64,000 nucleotides of DNA from JAZOTM01 sp045657625 (GTDB lineage Bacteria; Bacillota; Clostridia; Lachnospirales; Lachnospiraceae): NCBI GenBank assembly GCA_045657625.1, contig JAZOTM010000023.1, forward strand, positions 1-64,000, given 5' to 3'. Each line of letters starts with the position of its first letter. Positions within the stretch are counted from its first letter, which is position 1. The notes below the pieces were generated by a model. The model ran no database searches. It was not told where the DNA came from and saw only the letters and a program-made list of their open reading frames with translations. Both the position numbers and the translations under genes were made by a program. Positions 24,770-33,047 of this stretch are shown here, piece by piece.

Positions 24770-27154
24770 ATGATTCGACGAAAAAAAGAAATCCTTTTAT
24801 TGCTTCTGGTAGGACTTCTTAGTGTGGTGCTTTTCTTCTTTTTTTACTGGAGCGATGAAATATATACGGACAGCTACAATATCGCAGAGCAGGTCTATTT
24901 TTACGGAAACGAAAGCAATAGCAGCTCTGTGGTGTACAGCCAGCTGGTGGATGACGAATACTATCTGTTTTTACCCTCCGGCACGGATGTCACGAATTTG
25001 TTGTTGCATTATACGGCACCGGAAAATGCAGTGGTTACCATCAATGGCAACACGGTCAAAACCGGCAAGCGTATCAATTTAGAAGAGATTAGTGAAAAAA
25101 AAGACGACATTTACACCTTGGAAATTACATGCAGTACCGATACGAACAGCGAAACCAGCGAACTTCATGTCATGGTTTCCTCAGGCATTCGTTCTTGCTA
25201 CATTACCAGTGAAGATGCGGAAAAATATGGAAAAGACTACGTAGAGGCCACGCCGGACCATAGCAATCAAGCTTCCGGTGAGATTTTAGTCTTGGGCTCT
25301 GACGGCTCTTATATTTGTGCAGAGGAATTGTCTACCATACGACTTCGTGGCAATACCACTGCTTATGCCGACAAAAAATCCTATAAGATACATCTGAAGG
25401 ATTCCCAGGATCCGTTACAAACCGGAACGGATGGTTCCAATTTTGCTTTGTTAGCAAATGCTTATGACGATACTTTGATGCATAATATGGTGACGTTGAA
25501 ACTAGCCAAAGAGATTGGGATGGATATCACCACAGATTGCGAATGGGTAGATCTTTATTACGATGGCGTATATTGCGGCAATTATTTGATGACGGAATTG
25601 CCGGAAATTTCAAGCAATGTATTAAACATTGAAAGTCAGGAAACCAAAAACAAATTGGTGAATACGTTTCTGTCCAGCATAGATGCGGCATTGTTCCAGG
25701 AAATTGACATGGACGAAGAGGATATGTCCGAACGTGTTTCGGTAGTGAACCTCAATCAATTCTTGGAAAACATCGGTGCCTATAATCTTTACCTGGATAC
25801 CGGAGAAAATAAATATGGAAACGAAATCCAATTTGTGGGTGGCCTCACAGAGCCGGACAGCGTCACCAGCGGCTATTTGGTGCAGATGGATATGGCTTAT
25901 TATGAAAGTGGTATCAGTCGTTTTACCACAAGTCGCGGGTTGCAATATGTCATAGAATCTCCCACTTATGCTACAGAAAATGAAGTGACGTATGTCAGCG
26001 AACTTTACCAAGCCTTGGATCAGACAGCTGTGAATGGCGGGGTGAATCCGGACAACGATGCAACCATAGAAGAATATCTGGATGTGGAATCCTTTGCAGA
26101 TTACGTCGCCATCCAGTATTTGACACAAAATGGAGATGGATTTTACTCTTCGGTGTATTCCTATATTTCTCCGATAGACGGACTCATTCATTTTGGCCCG
26201 ATTTGGGATTTTGATTATACCTATGAACTCAGTGACGATGGAACTGAGGGCTTCTATATGGAAGACACTTATTCCGCTTATGTTAATAAAGTGCCGGTGG
26301 TGGCACAGGCTGTAAAGGACAGTGTGCTAGAGCAAATTTGCCCGGCAGTGGAAAATATTTTATTCGGAGAGAAAAAAGGAATTTTCCTAAAATCCTTTGC
26401 GGAATACGAAGCAGAAGTCGCTGCTTCCCGTAGCATGAACGAGGTGCTGTATGGTTTGGAAGATACAGAAGAACAAGTGCAGGATTTCGAAGATTGGATA
26501 CAGGAACGAGTGGCATATATGGAAATGGAAATTTCCAAATGGAAGGGCACGGCAGAGGTAGAAGAAATCAACTTTATCATCGAGCCTCCTTACGTGGGCT
26601 TAGCCATTGAACCGGTGGTATATGTACAGGAAGATTATGGATATACGTCTATTTTGTCAGTAAGTTGCACCAACGACGGCACCTATTACGAAGAAGACCA
26701 ACACTACTATTATGAGGTGGTGCTGACAGCCGGTTATGGTTGCAGTTTCGCTGAGGATATGCACATATCCATGGGTATAGGCGGCGTGGCTGACATTACC
26801 TTCAACGAAGACCGAACCGAAGCCACAGTACTCATCGATGTTGGCGAGGCCACCGTGAAAAATACCATCTATGATCACACCGACTACGAAGAAGTTTACG
26901 ACAAAGACTACTACTTGGAACACTATCCCTACGTTGCAAAAACAGTTGGAACAGATGATGAGGATGTGTTAGTATACTTCTTGACTGTGGGCATTCGCAA
27001 AGGAGAAGTGGCAAGCGCTGACTTTTCCGTCAAACTGTTCTGCGAAAACTGCCCGGACATTGCAGAAGAATTCGATTACGATTACTATGACATCATGAAC
27101 TGGTACGTCCATGGTGGTTACATCTATGGTCAGTGGGGTAAGGTGGAGGAGTAA
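24770..27154 (+). CDS. CotH kinase-like family protein, membrane-anchored
   Basis: CotH in Bacillus is a protein kinase of spore coat proteins; many non-spore homologues are surface proteins of unknown role. One N-terminal membrane anchor (about 8-28) puts the rest outside the cell. After a beta-rich region comes the CotH domain (about 180-560) with RLRGNTTAY near 189, DGVYCGNYLM near 264 and IWDFDYTY near 480, the latter holding probable metal-binding aspartates. The C-terminal 200 residues are acidic and rich in Tyr and Asp (YEEVYDKDYY). The length of 794 residues is on the large side. An extracellular kinase acting without cytoplasmic ATP would be unusual, so the substrate is open. Confidence 0.83.
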   Translation: MIRRKKEILLLLLVGLLSVVLFFFFYWSDEIYTDSYNIAEQVYFYGNESNSSSVVYSQLVDDEYYLFLPSGTDVTNLLLHYTAPENAVVTINGNTVKTGKRINLEEISEKKDDIYTLEITCSTDTNSETSELHVMVSSGIRSCYITSEDAEKYGKDYVEATPDHSNQASGEILVLGSDGSYICAEELSTIRLRGNTTAYADKKSYKIHLKDSQDPLQTGTDGSNFALLANAYDDTLMHNMVTLKLAKEIGMDITTDCEWVDLYYDGVYCGNYLMTELPEISSNVLNIESQETKNKLVNTFLSSIDAALFQEIDMDEEDMSERVSVVNLNQFLENIGAYNLYLDTGENKYGNEIQFVGGLTEPDSVTSGYLVQMDMAYYESGISRFTTSRGLQYVIESPTYATENEVTYVSELYQALDQTAVNGGVNPDNDATIEEYLDVESFADYVAIQYLTQNGDGFYSSVYSYISPIDGLIHFGPIWDFDYTYELSDDGTEGFYMEDTYSAYVNKVPVVAQAVKDSVLEQICPAVENILFGEKKGIFLKSFAEYEAEVAASRSMNEVLYGLEDTEEQVQDFEDWIQERVAYMEMEISKWKGTAEVEEINFIIEPPYVGLAIEPVVYVQEDYGYTSILSVSCTNDGTYYEEDQHYYYEVVLTAGYGCSFAEDMHISMGIGGVADITFNEDRTEATVLIDVGEATVKNTIYDHTDYEEVYDKDYYLEHYPYVAKTVGTDDEDVLVYFLTVGIRKGEVASADFSVKLFCENCPDIAEEFDYDYYDIMNWYVHGGYIYGQWGKVEE

Positions 27155-27168
27155 ACTTCGCATACTTA

Positions 27169-27220
27169 TCTTAGCCACTTACCGGAGAAATGAAGTGTCA
27201 CACAGCCCAGCTGGCTAAGA
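27169..27220 (+). other. Stem-loop between the CotH and DUF4956 genes
   Basis: TCTTAGCCA (27169-27177) pairs perfectly with TGGCTAAGA (27212-27220) across a 34-base loop. There is no T tract. It may tune expression of the downstream gene. Confidence 0.4.
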
Positions 27221-27261
27221 GAAATCAAAAAATAAAATTCACATATAAAAGGAGCAACAAA

Positions 27262-27936
27262 ATGTCATTCACAGATATTTTCAAGAAATCATTCCTGGAA
27301 GGCTATGTTTCATCAGACATCAGCCCGAAATCCATTGCGGTAACTTTAGGAATTACCTGCATCTTTGCTTTATATTTGTTTTTTGCATATCGCGTGTTCA
27401 GCAGAAAAACTTTTTATAGCAAAAACTTTAACATTTCCATCGCTATGATCGCAGTTATCACAGCGGCAATCATTATGACCATCCAGTCCAGCATCGTGGT
27501 TTCCCTCGGTATGGTAGGTGCCCTTTCTATTGTACGTTTCCGTACAGCGATTAAGGATCCTATGGATTTGGTGTTCTTGTTCTGGTCAATCGCAGTCGGT
27601 ATTATTTGTGGTGCCGGTCTTGCAGCCATTGCCCTTGTCACAACTGTCGTGATTACCATTGGACTGATTGTGTTGGATTACATCCCGGTAGCAAAGGCTC
27701 CGGTACTTTTAGTAGTAAATGGAAAAACAGGAGATTTGGAAGAGCCGGTTTTAAATTGTATTGAACAATATACAAAAACCTATACTGTGAAATCTCGTAC
27801 TTTGACTCCGGAACGTATGGATCTCATCGTGGAGTTGAGAGTGGCGGAATGCGCGAAATTAATACAAAATCTGGCAAAAGTAGAAGGTGTTACCAGATGT
27901 TCTTTGCTCTCTCATGATGGAGAAGTGACCTTCTAA
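27262..27936 (+). CDS. DUF4956 membrane protein
   Basis: A 224-residue protein with four hydrophobic helices (about 27-47, 56-77, 80-95, 107-138) and a cytoplasmic alpha-beta tail (about 145-224) that looks like an ACT/ferredoxin-like fold. The conserved segment SLGMVGALSIVRFRTAIKDP near residue 80 is the family hallmark. AAAAGGAG fixes the ATG at 27262. DUF4956 genes often lie beside VTC and CotH genes, as here; a role in exporting polyphosphate or in controlling its synthesis has not been established. Confidence 0.85.
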   Translation: MSFTDIFKKSFLEGYVSSDISPKSIAVTLGITCIFALYLFFAYRVFSRKTFYSKNFNISIAMIAVITAAIIMTIQSSIVVSLGMVGALSIVRFRTAIKDPMDLVFLFWSIAVGIICGAGLAAIALVTTVVITIGLIVLDYIPVAKAPVLLVVNGKTGDLEEPVLNCIEQYTKTYTVKSRTLTPERMDLIVELRVAECAKLIQNLAKVEGVTRCSLLSHDGEVTF

Positions 27937-27944
27937 GACAAGAA

Positions 27945-27973
27945 TTGAAATTTTGAATACCCTATGCTATAAT
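27945..27973 (+). promoter_or_regulatory. Promoter of rfbB
   Basis: TTGAAA (27945-27950) and TATAAT (27968-27973) are spaced by 17 bases, a near-consensus sigma-A promoter 38 bases before the rfbB start. Confidence 0.75.
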
Positions 27974-28011
27974 TCAAAGGATTATGACAAAAACGAGGAG
28001 GACTCATAGAA

Positions 28012-29097
28012 ATGAGAACTTATTTAGTAACCGGTGGTGCTGGTTTTATCGGATCAAATTATATTCACTATATGTTCCGTAAATATGACAATGAAATCAG
28101 AATCATCAATGTAGACGCATTGACATATGCAGGAAACTTAGAAAACTTAAAAGACCTTGAAGATAGAGACAATTATACTTTTATTCGTGCAGATATTACA
28201 GATAAGGAAGCTATCTCCAAGATTTTTGCAGAGAACGACATCGACAGAGTGGTACATTTCGCAGCAGAAAGCCACGTTGACCGTTCCATCAAGAACCCGG
28301 AAGTTTTCGTTACAACCAACGTTCTTGGAACAGCCGTTATGTTGAACTGTGCAAAGGCGGCTTGGGAATTGCCGGATGGCAGCTTCAAAGAAGGAAAGAA
28401 GTTCCTTCATGTTTCTACTGATGAAGTATACGGATCTCTTCCGGATGATGGAAAGAGCTACTTCTATGAGACAACTCCATATCAGCCACACAGCCCATAC
28501 TCAGCTAGTAAGGCATCTTCAGATATGTTGGTAAAAGCTTATATGGATACTTATAAATTCCCTGCAAACATTACCAATACTTCTAACAACTACGGACCTT
28601 ACCAGTTCCCGGAAAAATTAATTCCATTGTTAATCAACAACGCATTAGCAGGAAAAGACCTTCCGGTATACGGCGACGGTATGAATATTCGTGACTGGTT
28701 ATATGTAGATGACCACGCAAAGGGAATCGATATGGTTCAGGAACAGGGTAAATTGTTCGAAACCTACAATATCGGTGGTCACAACGAAAAGAGAAATATC
28801 GAAATCGTTAATATCGTGATTGAAACCTTACAGGAGTATTTGCCAGACAGCGATCCTCGCAAAGCAAATGTTTCTAAGGATTTAATTAAATATGTTGGAG
28901 ATCGTAAGGGACATGATCGTCGCTACGCAATCGCTCCAGACAAGATTAAAGCAGAGATTGGCTGGGAACCGGAAACCATGTTCAAAGATGGTATCAAGAA
29001 GACTATTAAGTGGTACTTAGAGCATCAGGATTGGCTCCAGAATGTCACAAGCGGAGATTATCAGAATTATTATCAGGATATGTACAAAGACAAATAA
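28012..29097 (+). CDS. rfbB: dTDP-glucose 4,6-dehydratase
   Basis: RfbB converts dTDP-glucose to dTDP-4-keto-6-deoxyglucose, step two of dTDP-rhamnose synthesis. It is an extended SDR protein with GGAGFIGSNY near residue 8, catalytic STDEVYG near 139 and YSASKASSD near 163, and NNYGPYQFPEK near 192. The length of 361 residues is slightly above the usual 340-355. It has its own strong promoter and is followed by a hairpin, so it may be expressed somewhat separately from its neighbours. Confidence 0.96.
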   Translation: MRTYLVTGGAGFIGSNYIHYMFRKYDNEIRIINVDALTYAGNLENLKDLEDRDNYTFIRADITDKEAISKIFAENDIDRVVHFAAESHVDRSIKNPEVFVTTNVLGTAVMLNCAKAAWELPDGSFKEGKKFLHVSTDEVYGSLPDDGKSYFYETTPYQPHSPYSASKASSDMLVKAYMDTYKFPANITNTSNNYGPYQFPEKLIPLLINNALAGKDLPVYGDGMNIRDWLYVDDHAKGIDMVQEQGKLFETYNIGGHNEKRNIEIVNIVIETLQEYLPDSDPRKANVSKDLIKYVGDRKGHDRRYAIAPDKIKAEIGWEPETMFKDGIKKTIKWYLEHQDWLQNVTSGDYQNYYQDMYKDK

Positions 29098-29112
29098 GAT
29101 ATCCTTGTGAAA

Positions 29113-29160
29113 AACATCAGCAGTAATGTCGATCAGATGTTACTGCTGATGTTGTGTTTA
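29113..29160 (+). terminator. Strong hairpin after rfbB
   Basis: A perfect 14-bp stem (29113-29126 with 29140-29153) with a 13-base loop is followed by a modest T-rich stretch (TGTGTTT), so it may terminate only partly. Confidence 0.6.
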
Positions 29161-29243
29161 AAGATTTTGTAAAAAAGTTGAGAAAATCATAATAGAAAAC
29201 AATGTAACATTGAATTATGCCCCATGGGTATGAAGGAGGAAAA

Positions 29244-30122
29244 ATGAAAGGAATAATTCTCGCCGGAGGTTCCGGAACAAGACTTTATCCATTAACAAAA
29301 GCAATCAGCAAACAGATTATGCCAGTATATGACAAGCCAATGATTTATTATCCATTGTCTACATTAATGCTTGCCGGCATTCGTGAAGTACTTATTATTT
29401 CTACACCAAGAGATTTACCTGTATTCCAGGATTTATTAAAGGACGGATCTCAGCTTGGTATGAGACTTGAATATGCAGTTCAGGAAGAGCCGAGAGGACT
29501 TGCTGATGCCTTTATTATCGGCGCTGACTTCATCGGAAACGATGCAGTAGCTCTTGTTTTGGGAGACAACATCTTCTATGGTCAGAGTTTCTCCGGCGTG
29601 TTAAAACGTGCCGCTGAACGTACCGAGCAGGAAGGTGGAGCTACTATCTTTGGTTACTATGTACGTGACCCAAGAGAGTACGGTGTAGTAGAATTCGATG
29701 AAAACGGAAAAGCCCTTTCTATTGAAGAAAAACCGGCAAATCCAAAGTCCAACTATGCAGTACCGGGACTTTACTTCTACGACAACAACGTAGTAGAAAT
29801 CGCAAAGAATGTAAAACCATCTGCCAGAGGAGAAATCGAAATTACTTCTGTAAACAACGAATACTTGGATCGTGGAGTACTTTCTGTAGAAACTTTAGGT
29901 CGTGGATTTGCTTGGCTTGATACCGGAAATCATGACATGCTTCTTGCAGCAGCGGAATTTGTTTCCTCTGTTCAGAAACGTCAGGGTCTTTACATTTCTT
30001 GTATCGAAGAAATCGCATACAAGAGAGGCTTCATTACAAAAGAGCAACTTGTAGAATTGGCACAGCCACTTTTGAAGACTGCCTATGGCCAGTACTTAAT
30101 CGAGGTAAGCAAGGGACTGTAA
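29244..30122 (+). CDS. rfbA: Glucose-1-phosphate thymidylyltransferase
   Basis: RfbA makes dTDP-glucose from glucose-1-phosphate and dTTP, the first step to dTDP-rhamnose. The signature GIILAGGSGTRLYPLT opens the protein, KQIMPVYDKPMIYYP follows near residue 24, and GDNIFYG is near 108. The length of 292 residues is typical. AAGGAGGA places the ATG at 29244 rather than at an in-frame ATG nine codons earlier. Family members are usually feedback-inhibited by dTDP-rhamnose. A structured repeat separates it from rfbC. Confidence 0.96.
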   Translation: MKGIILAGGSGTRLYPLTKAISKQIMPVYDKPMIYYPLSTLMLAGIREVLIISTPRDLPVFQDLLKDGSQLGMRLEYAVQEEPRGLADAFIIGADFIGNDAVALVLGDNIFYGQSFSGVLKRAAERTEQEGGATIFGYYVRDPREYGVVEFDENGKALSIEEKPANPKSNYAVPGLYFYDNNVVEIAKNVKPSARGEIEITSVNNEYLDRGVLSVETLGRGFAWLDTGNHDMLLAAAEFVSSVQKRQGLYISCIEEIAYKRGFITKEQLVELAQPLLKTAYGQYLIEVSKGL

Positions 30123-30129
30123 GAGAGGC

Positions 30130-30236
30130 TTATTTTTGGTCGTTACTTAGTGAACGAAGTGAACTTAGTAACGTGACCAGAAAATACGAAGCGGAAGCGT
30201 CCCGACGTGGAAAATATCGCGAGGATGCTCAACAAT
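30130..30236 (+). repeat. Structured repeat, second family, copy 2
   Basis: It fills the gap between rfbA and rfbC and matches 10335-10440. The central stem is identical to copy 1, including the T-T mismatch and tandem G-A mismatches, while the outer pairs changed from A-T to G-C (GGTC at 30138-30141 with GACC at 30175-30178). The downstream part AAAATACGAAGCGGAAGCG is shared too. Confidence 0.65.
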
Positions 30237-30281
30237 AAGAAATGACGTAATAATACAAAAATATAAATAAGGAGAACAACA

Positions 30282-30857
30282 ATGGGAAAATTAAAAGTAG
30301 AACATGATTGTAACGGAATCAAAGGTTTAAAAGTCATCGAACCGGCTGTTTTCGGCGATGCGAGAGGTTACTTCATGGAAACCTATAATTATAATGATTT
30401 CAAGGAAGCAGGTATCGACTGTGAATTCGTACAGGATAACCAGTCTTCTTCTACAAAGGGTGTTCTTCGTGGATTACATTTCCAGATCAATTATCCACAG
30501 GATAAATTGGTGCGCGTGGTTAGCGGTGAAGTTTTCGACGTTGCAGTAGATTTAAGAGAAGGTTCTGAGACTTTCGGAAAGTGGTATGGCGTTGTGCTTT
30601 CTGCTGAGAATAAGAAGCAGTTCTTTATTCCAAAGGATTTCGCACATGGATTCATCGTACTTTCCGATCATGCAGAATTCTGCTACAAAGTGACTGATTT
30701 CTATCATCCAAACGATGAGGGCGGACTTATGTGGAATGATCCGGAAATCGGTGTAGAATGGCCAATGCCGGAAGGAATGACAGAAGCTGATTTGAATCTT
30801 TCCGACAAGGATAAGGTACATCCAAGCTTCTCAGAATTTGTAGCATCTCGCAAATAG
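30282..30857 (+). CDS. rfbC: dTDP-4-dehydrorhamnose 3,5-epimerase
   Basis: RfbC epimerises C3 and C5 of the dTDP-4-keto sugar, step three of dTDP-rhamnose synthesis. It is a cupin-fold enzyme of 191 residues with FGDARGYFMETYN near residue 24, the catalytic histidine in VLRGLHFQ near 63, and FAHGFIVLS near 119. An AAGGAG site precedes the ATG. It lies at the head of the exporter genes, which follow after 9 bases. Confidence 0.95.
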   Translation: MGKLKVEHDCNGIKGLKVIEPAVFGDARGYFMETYNYNDFKEAGIDCEFVQDNQSSSTKGVLRGLHFQINYPQDKLVRVVSGEVFDVAVDLREGSETFGKWYGVVLSAENKKQFFIPKDFAHGFIVLSDHAEFCYKVTDFYHPNDEGGLMWNDPEIGVEWPMPEGMTEADLNLSDKDKVHPSFSEFVASRK

Positions 30858-30866
30858 GAGACAGAT

Positions 30867-31688
30867 ATGTCAGACAAAAAGACAAAAAACGGAGAACTGA
30901 AACTGGTTCTCCGTCTTGCAAAAAATGATTTCAAAGCTCGTTTCGCAGGTTCTTACCTTGGTATTTTTTGGGCTTTTGTACAGCCCTTGGTACAGATTTT
31001 GGTGTACTGGTTTGTATTTGAAAAGAGTTTGAATGCCGGTGGCGTGACTTTGCACGGTGGAATTGAAGTACCTTTTGTACTTTGGCTGATTGCCGGTATG
31101 GTACCCTGGTTTTATTTTTCCGAAGCGGTCAGCAGTGGTACCAATACCCTGTTGGAATACAGCTATTTGGTAAAAAAGGTGGTTTTCAACATCAATGTGT
31201 TGCCTTTGGTTAAGATTTTATCTGCCTTGGTTGTGCATGTGATTTTGGTTGTAATCGCCTTGATTTTATACGCATGTTATGGGTTTACCCCGGATTTATA
31301 CAGCTTGCAGGTGATTTATTATAGTTTTGCCATGATTATGCTGGTGCTTGCACTGGTGTATGGAACCTGCGCAATTGTAGTATTTTTCCGTGATATGAGT
31401 CAGTTGGTAAATATTTTAATGCAGGTGTGGGTATGGGTGACCCCAATCATGTGGAACTTAGACAACATGATTGAACAGGGCAGCATTCCTGGTTGGCTTG
31501 CAACGGTATTCAAGTTGAATCCGGTTTATTATATTACAGCTGGTTATAGAGATGCGTTGATTAATAAGGTGTTCTTCTGGGAACGCACCGAATTGACCAT
31601 TTACTTCTGGGCACTGGTTGCAGTGTTGTTTGTTTTAGGACAGGTGATTTTCCGCCGTTTACGTCCACATTTTGCAGACGTACTTTAA
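30867..31688 (+). CDS. wzm: Polysaccharide ABC transporter permease (Wzm/TagG type)
   Basis: A 273-residue ABC-2 type permease with six hydrophobic segments (about 35-265). The start of the domain, NDFKARFAGSYLGIFWAFVQP near residues 18-38, and the late PVYYITAGYRDAL near 213 are typical of O-antigen and teichoic acid exporters. With the ATPase downstream it forms the channel that moves lipid-linked polymer across the membrane. The AGGAG site is 11 bases before the ATG. Its length and topology match the family. Confidence 0.92.
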   Translation: MSDKKTKNGELKLVLRLAKNDFKARFAGSYLGIFWAFVQPLVQILVYWFVFEKSLNAGGVTLHGGIEVPFVLWLIAGMVPWFYFSEAVSSGTNTLLEYSYLVKKVVFNINVLPLVKILSALVVHVILVVIALILYACYGFTPDLYSLQVIYYSFAMIMLVLALVYGTCAIVVFFRDMSQLVNILMQVWVWVTPIMWNLDNMIEQGSIPGWLATVFKLNPVYYITAGYRDALINKVFFWERTELTIYFWALVAVLFVLGQVIFRRLRPHFADVL

Positions 31689-31727
31689 AATAGTCGGAAT
31701 TCCTAAGATTCCGGAATGAGGAAAAAA

Positions 31728-33047
31728 ATGACAGACGAAACAATTATTAAAGTTGATCATGTAGAAAAAATGTATAAATTATACGAAAAGCCAAGTGACC
31801 GCATGAAGGAGGCTCTTGGCTTTTCCAGAAAGAAGCGCTACAAGGAGCATTATGCTTTGAATGGCGTTTCCTTCGAGGTGAAAAAAGGAGAGACCGTCGG
31901 AATTATTGGTACCAATGGTTCCGGAAAGTCTACCATGTTGAAGATTATTACCGGCGTTTTAAACCCGACAGCCGGAGATGTGGAGATCAAAGGCCGCATT
32001 TCTGCTTTATTGGAGTTGGGTGCCGGATTCAACAGTGAATATACCGGTATTGAAAACATTTACTTGAATGGTACCATGACCGGTTTTTCAAAAGAGGAGA
32101 TTGATGAAAGATTAGACGATATTTTGGCTTTTGCAGATATCGGAGATTTCGTAAACCAGCCGGTAAAGACATACTCCAGCGGTATGTTGGTACGTTTGGC
32201 TTTTGCGGTTTCCATTAACATTGATCCGGAAATCTTAATCGTAGACGAAGCCCTTTCCGTAGGAGACGTGTTCTTCCAGGCCAAGTGTTTCAAGAAGTTT
32301 GAGGATTTCAAAAAAGAAGGAAAGACCATCCTTTTTGTAAGTCACGATTTGTCCAGCGTACAGAAATACTGTGACCGCGTCATCTTGTTAAACAAAGGAA
32401 ACAAGTTGGCAGAGGGTTCCGCCAGAGATATGATTAACCTTTACAAGAAGGTGCTGGTAAACCATTTAGAGGATACCACCCTTTCCAATGCTGACAATCC
32501 GGCCCTTGAGAAAAAAGGACAGGAAGTGGAAGCTTTGGCAGAAAAGGCGAAGAGTGGCACCGGCCTCTGGAGAGACAATTATGACATCAACCCGAACTTA
32601 ATCGAGTACGGCAATAAAGAGGCGGAAATCATTGATTTTGCTGTGATTGATGAAGAAGGGCTTTTTGCAAGTTCCATTGAAAAAGGAGCAGATTTTACCA
32701 TAAAGAGCAAGGTTTTGTTCCATCAGGATATTCAAAACCCAATCTTTACTTTAACCTTTAAAGATATTCACGGTACGGCCATTACCGGTACCAACACCAT
32801 GTATGAAAAGGTGGATGTAGGCGTTGCCAAAGAGGGTGAGATTTATGTGGCATCCTTTACTCAGAATATGAATCTGCAGGGCGGCGAATACTTGATTTCC
32901 ATGAGTTGTACCGGCTATGCCAATGGAGAATTTACCGTTTATCACAGACTTTATGATGTGCTGAATATCACTGTGGTTTCTGACAAAGATACCGTAGGTT
33001 ATTACGATATGAATGCACAAGTATCCGTAGAAAAGGTGGAAAAATAA
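31728..33047 (+). CDS. wzt: Polysaccharide ABC transporter ATPase with polymer-binding C-terminal domain (Wzt type)
   Basis: The first 250 residues are an ABC ATPase with Walker A GTNGSGKST near residue 60, signature YSSGM near 148 and Walker B ILIVDEALS near 168. After a linker, residues about 290-439 form a beta-sandwich like the Wzt C-terminal domain that recognises the capped end of the polysaccharide in ABC-dependent O-antigen export. Teichoic acid ATPases of the TagH type differ there. TGAGGA places the start at 31728. A methyltransferase-kinase fusion encoded at 36555 could make the recognised cap. Confidence 0.92.
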   Translation: MTDETIIKVDHVEKMYKLYEKPSDRMKEALGFSRKKRYKEHYALNGVSFEVKKGETVGIIGTNGSGKSTMLKIITGVLNPTAGDVEIKGRISALLELGAGFNSEYTGIENIYLNGTMTGFSKEEIDERLDDILAFADIGDFVNQPVKTYSSGMLVRLAFAVSINIDPEILIVDEALSVGDVFFQAKCFKKFEDFKKEGKTILFVSHDLSSVQKYCDRVILLNKGNKLAEGSARDMINLYKKVLVNHLEDTTLSNADNPALEKKGQEVEALAEKAKSGTGLWRDNYDINPNLIEYGNKEAEIIDFAVIDEEGLFASSIEKGADFTIKSKVLFHQDIQNPIFTLTFKDIHGTAITGTNTMYEKVDVGVAKEGEIYVASFTQNMNLQGGEYLISMSCTGYANGEFTVYHRLYDVLNITVVSDKDTVGYYDMNAQVSVEKVEK

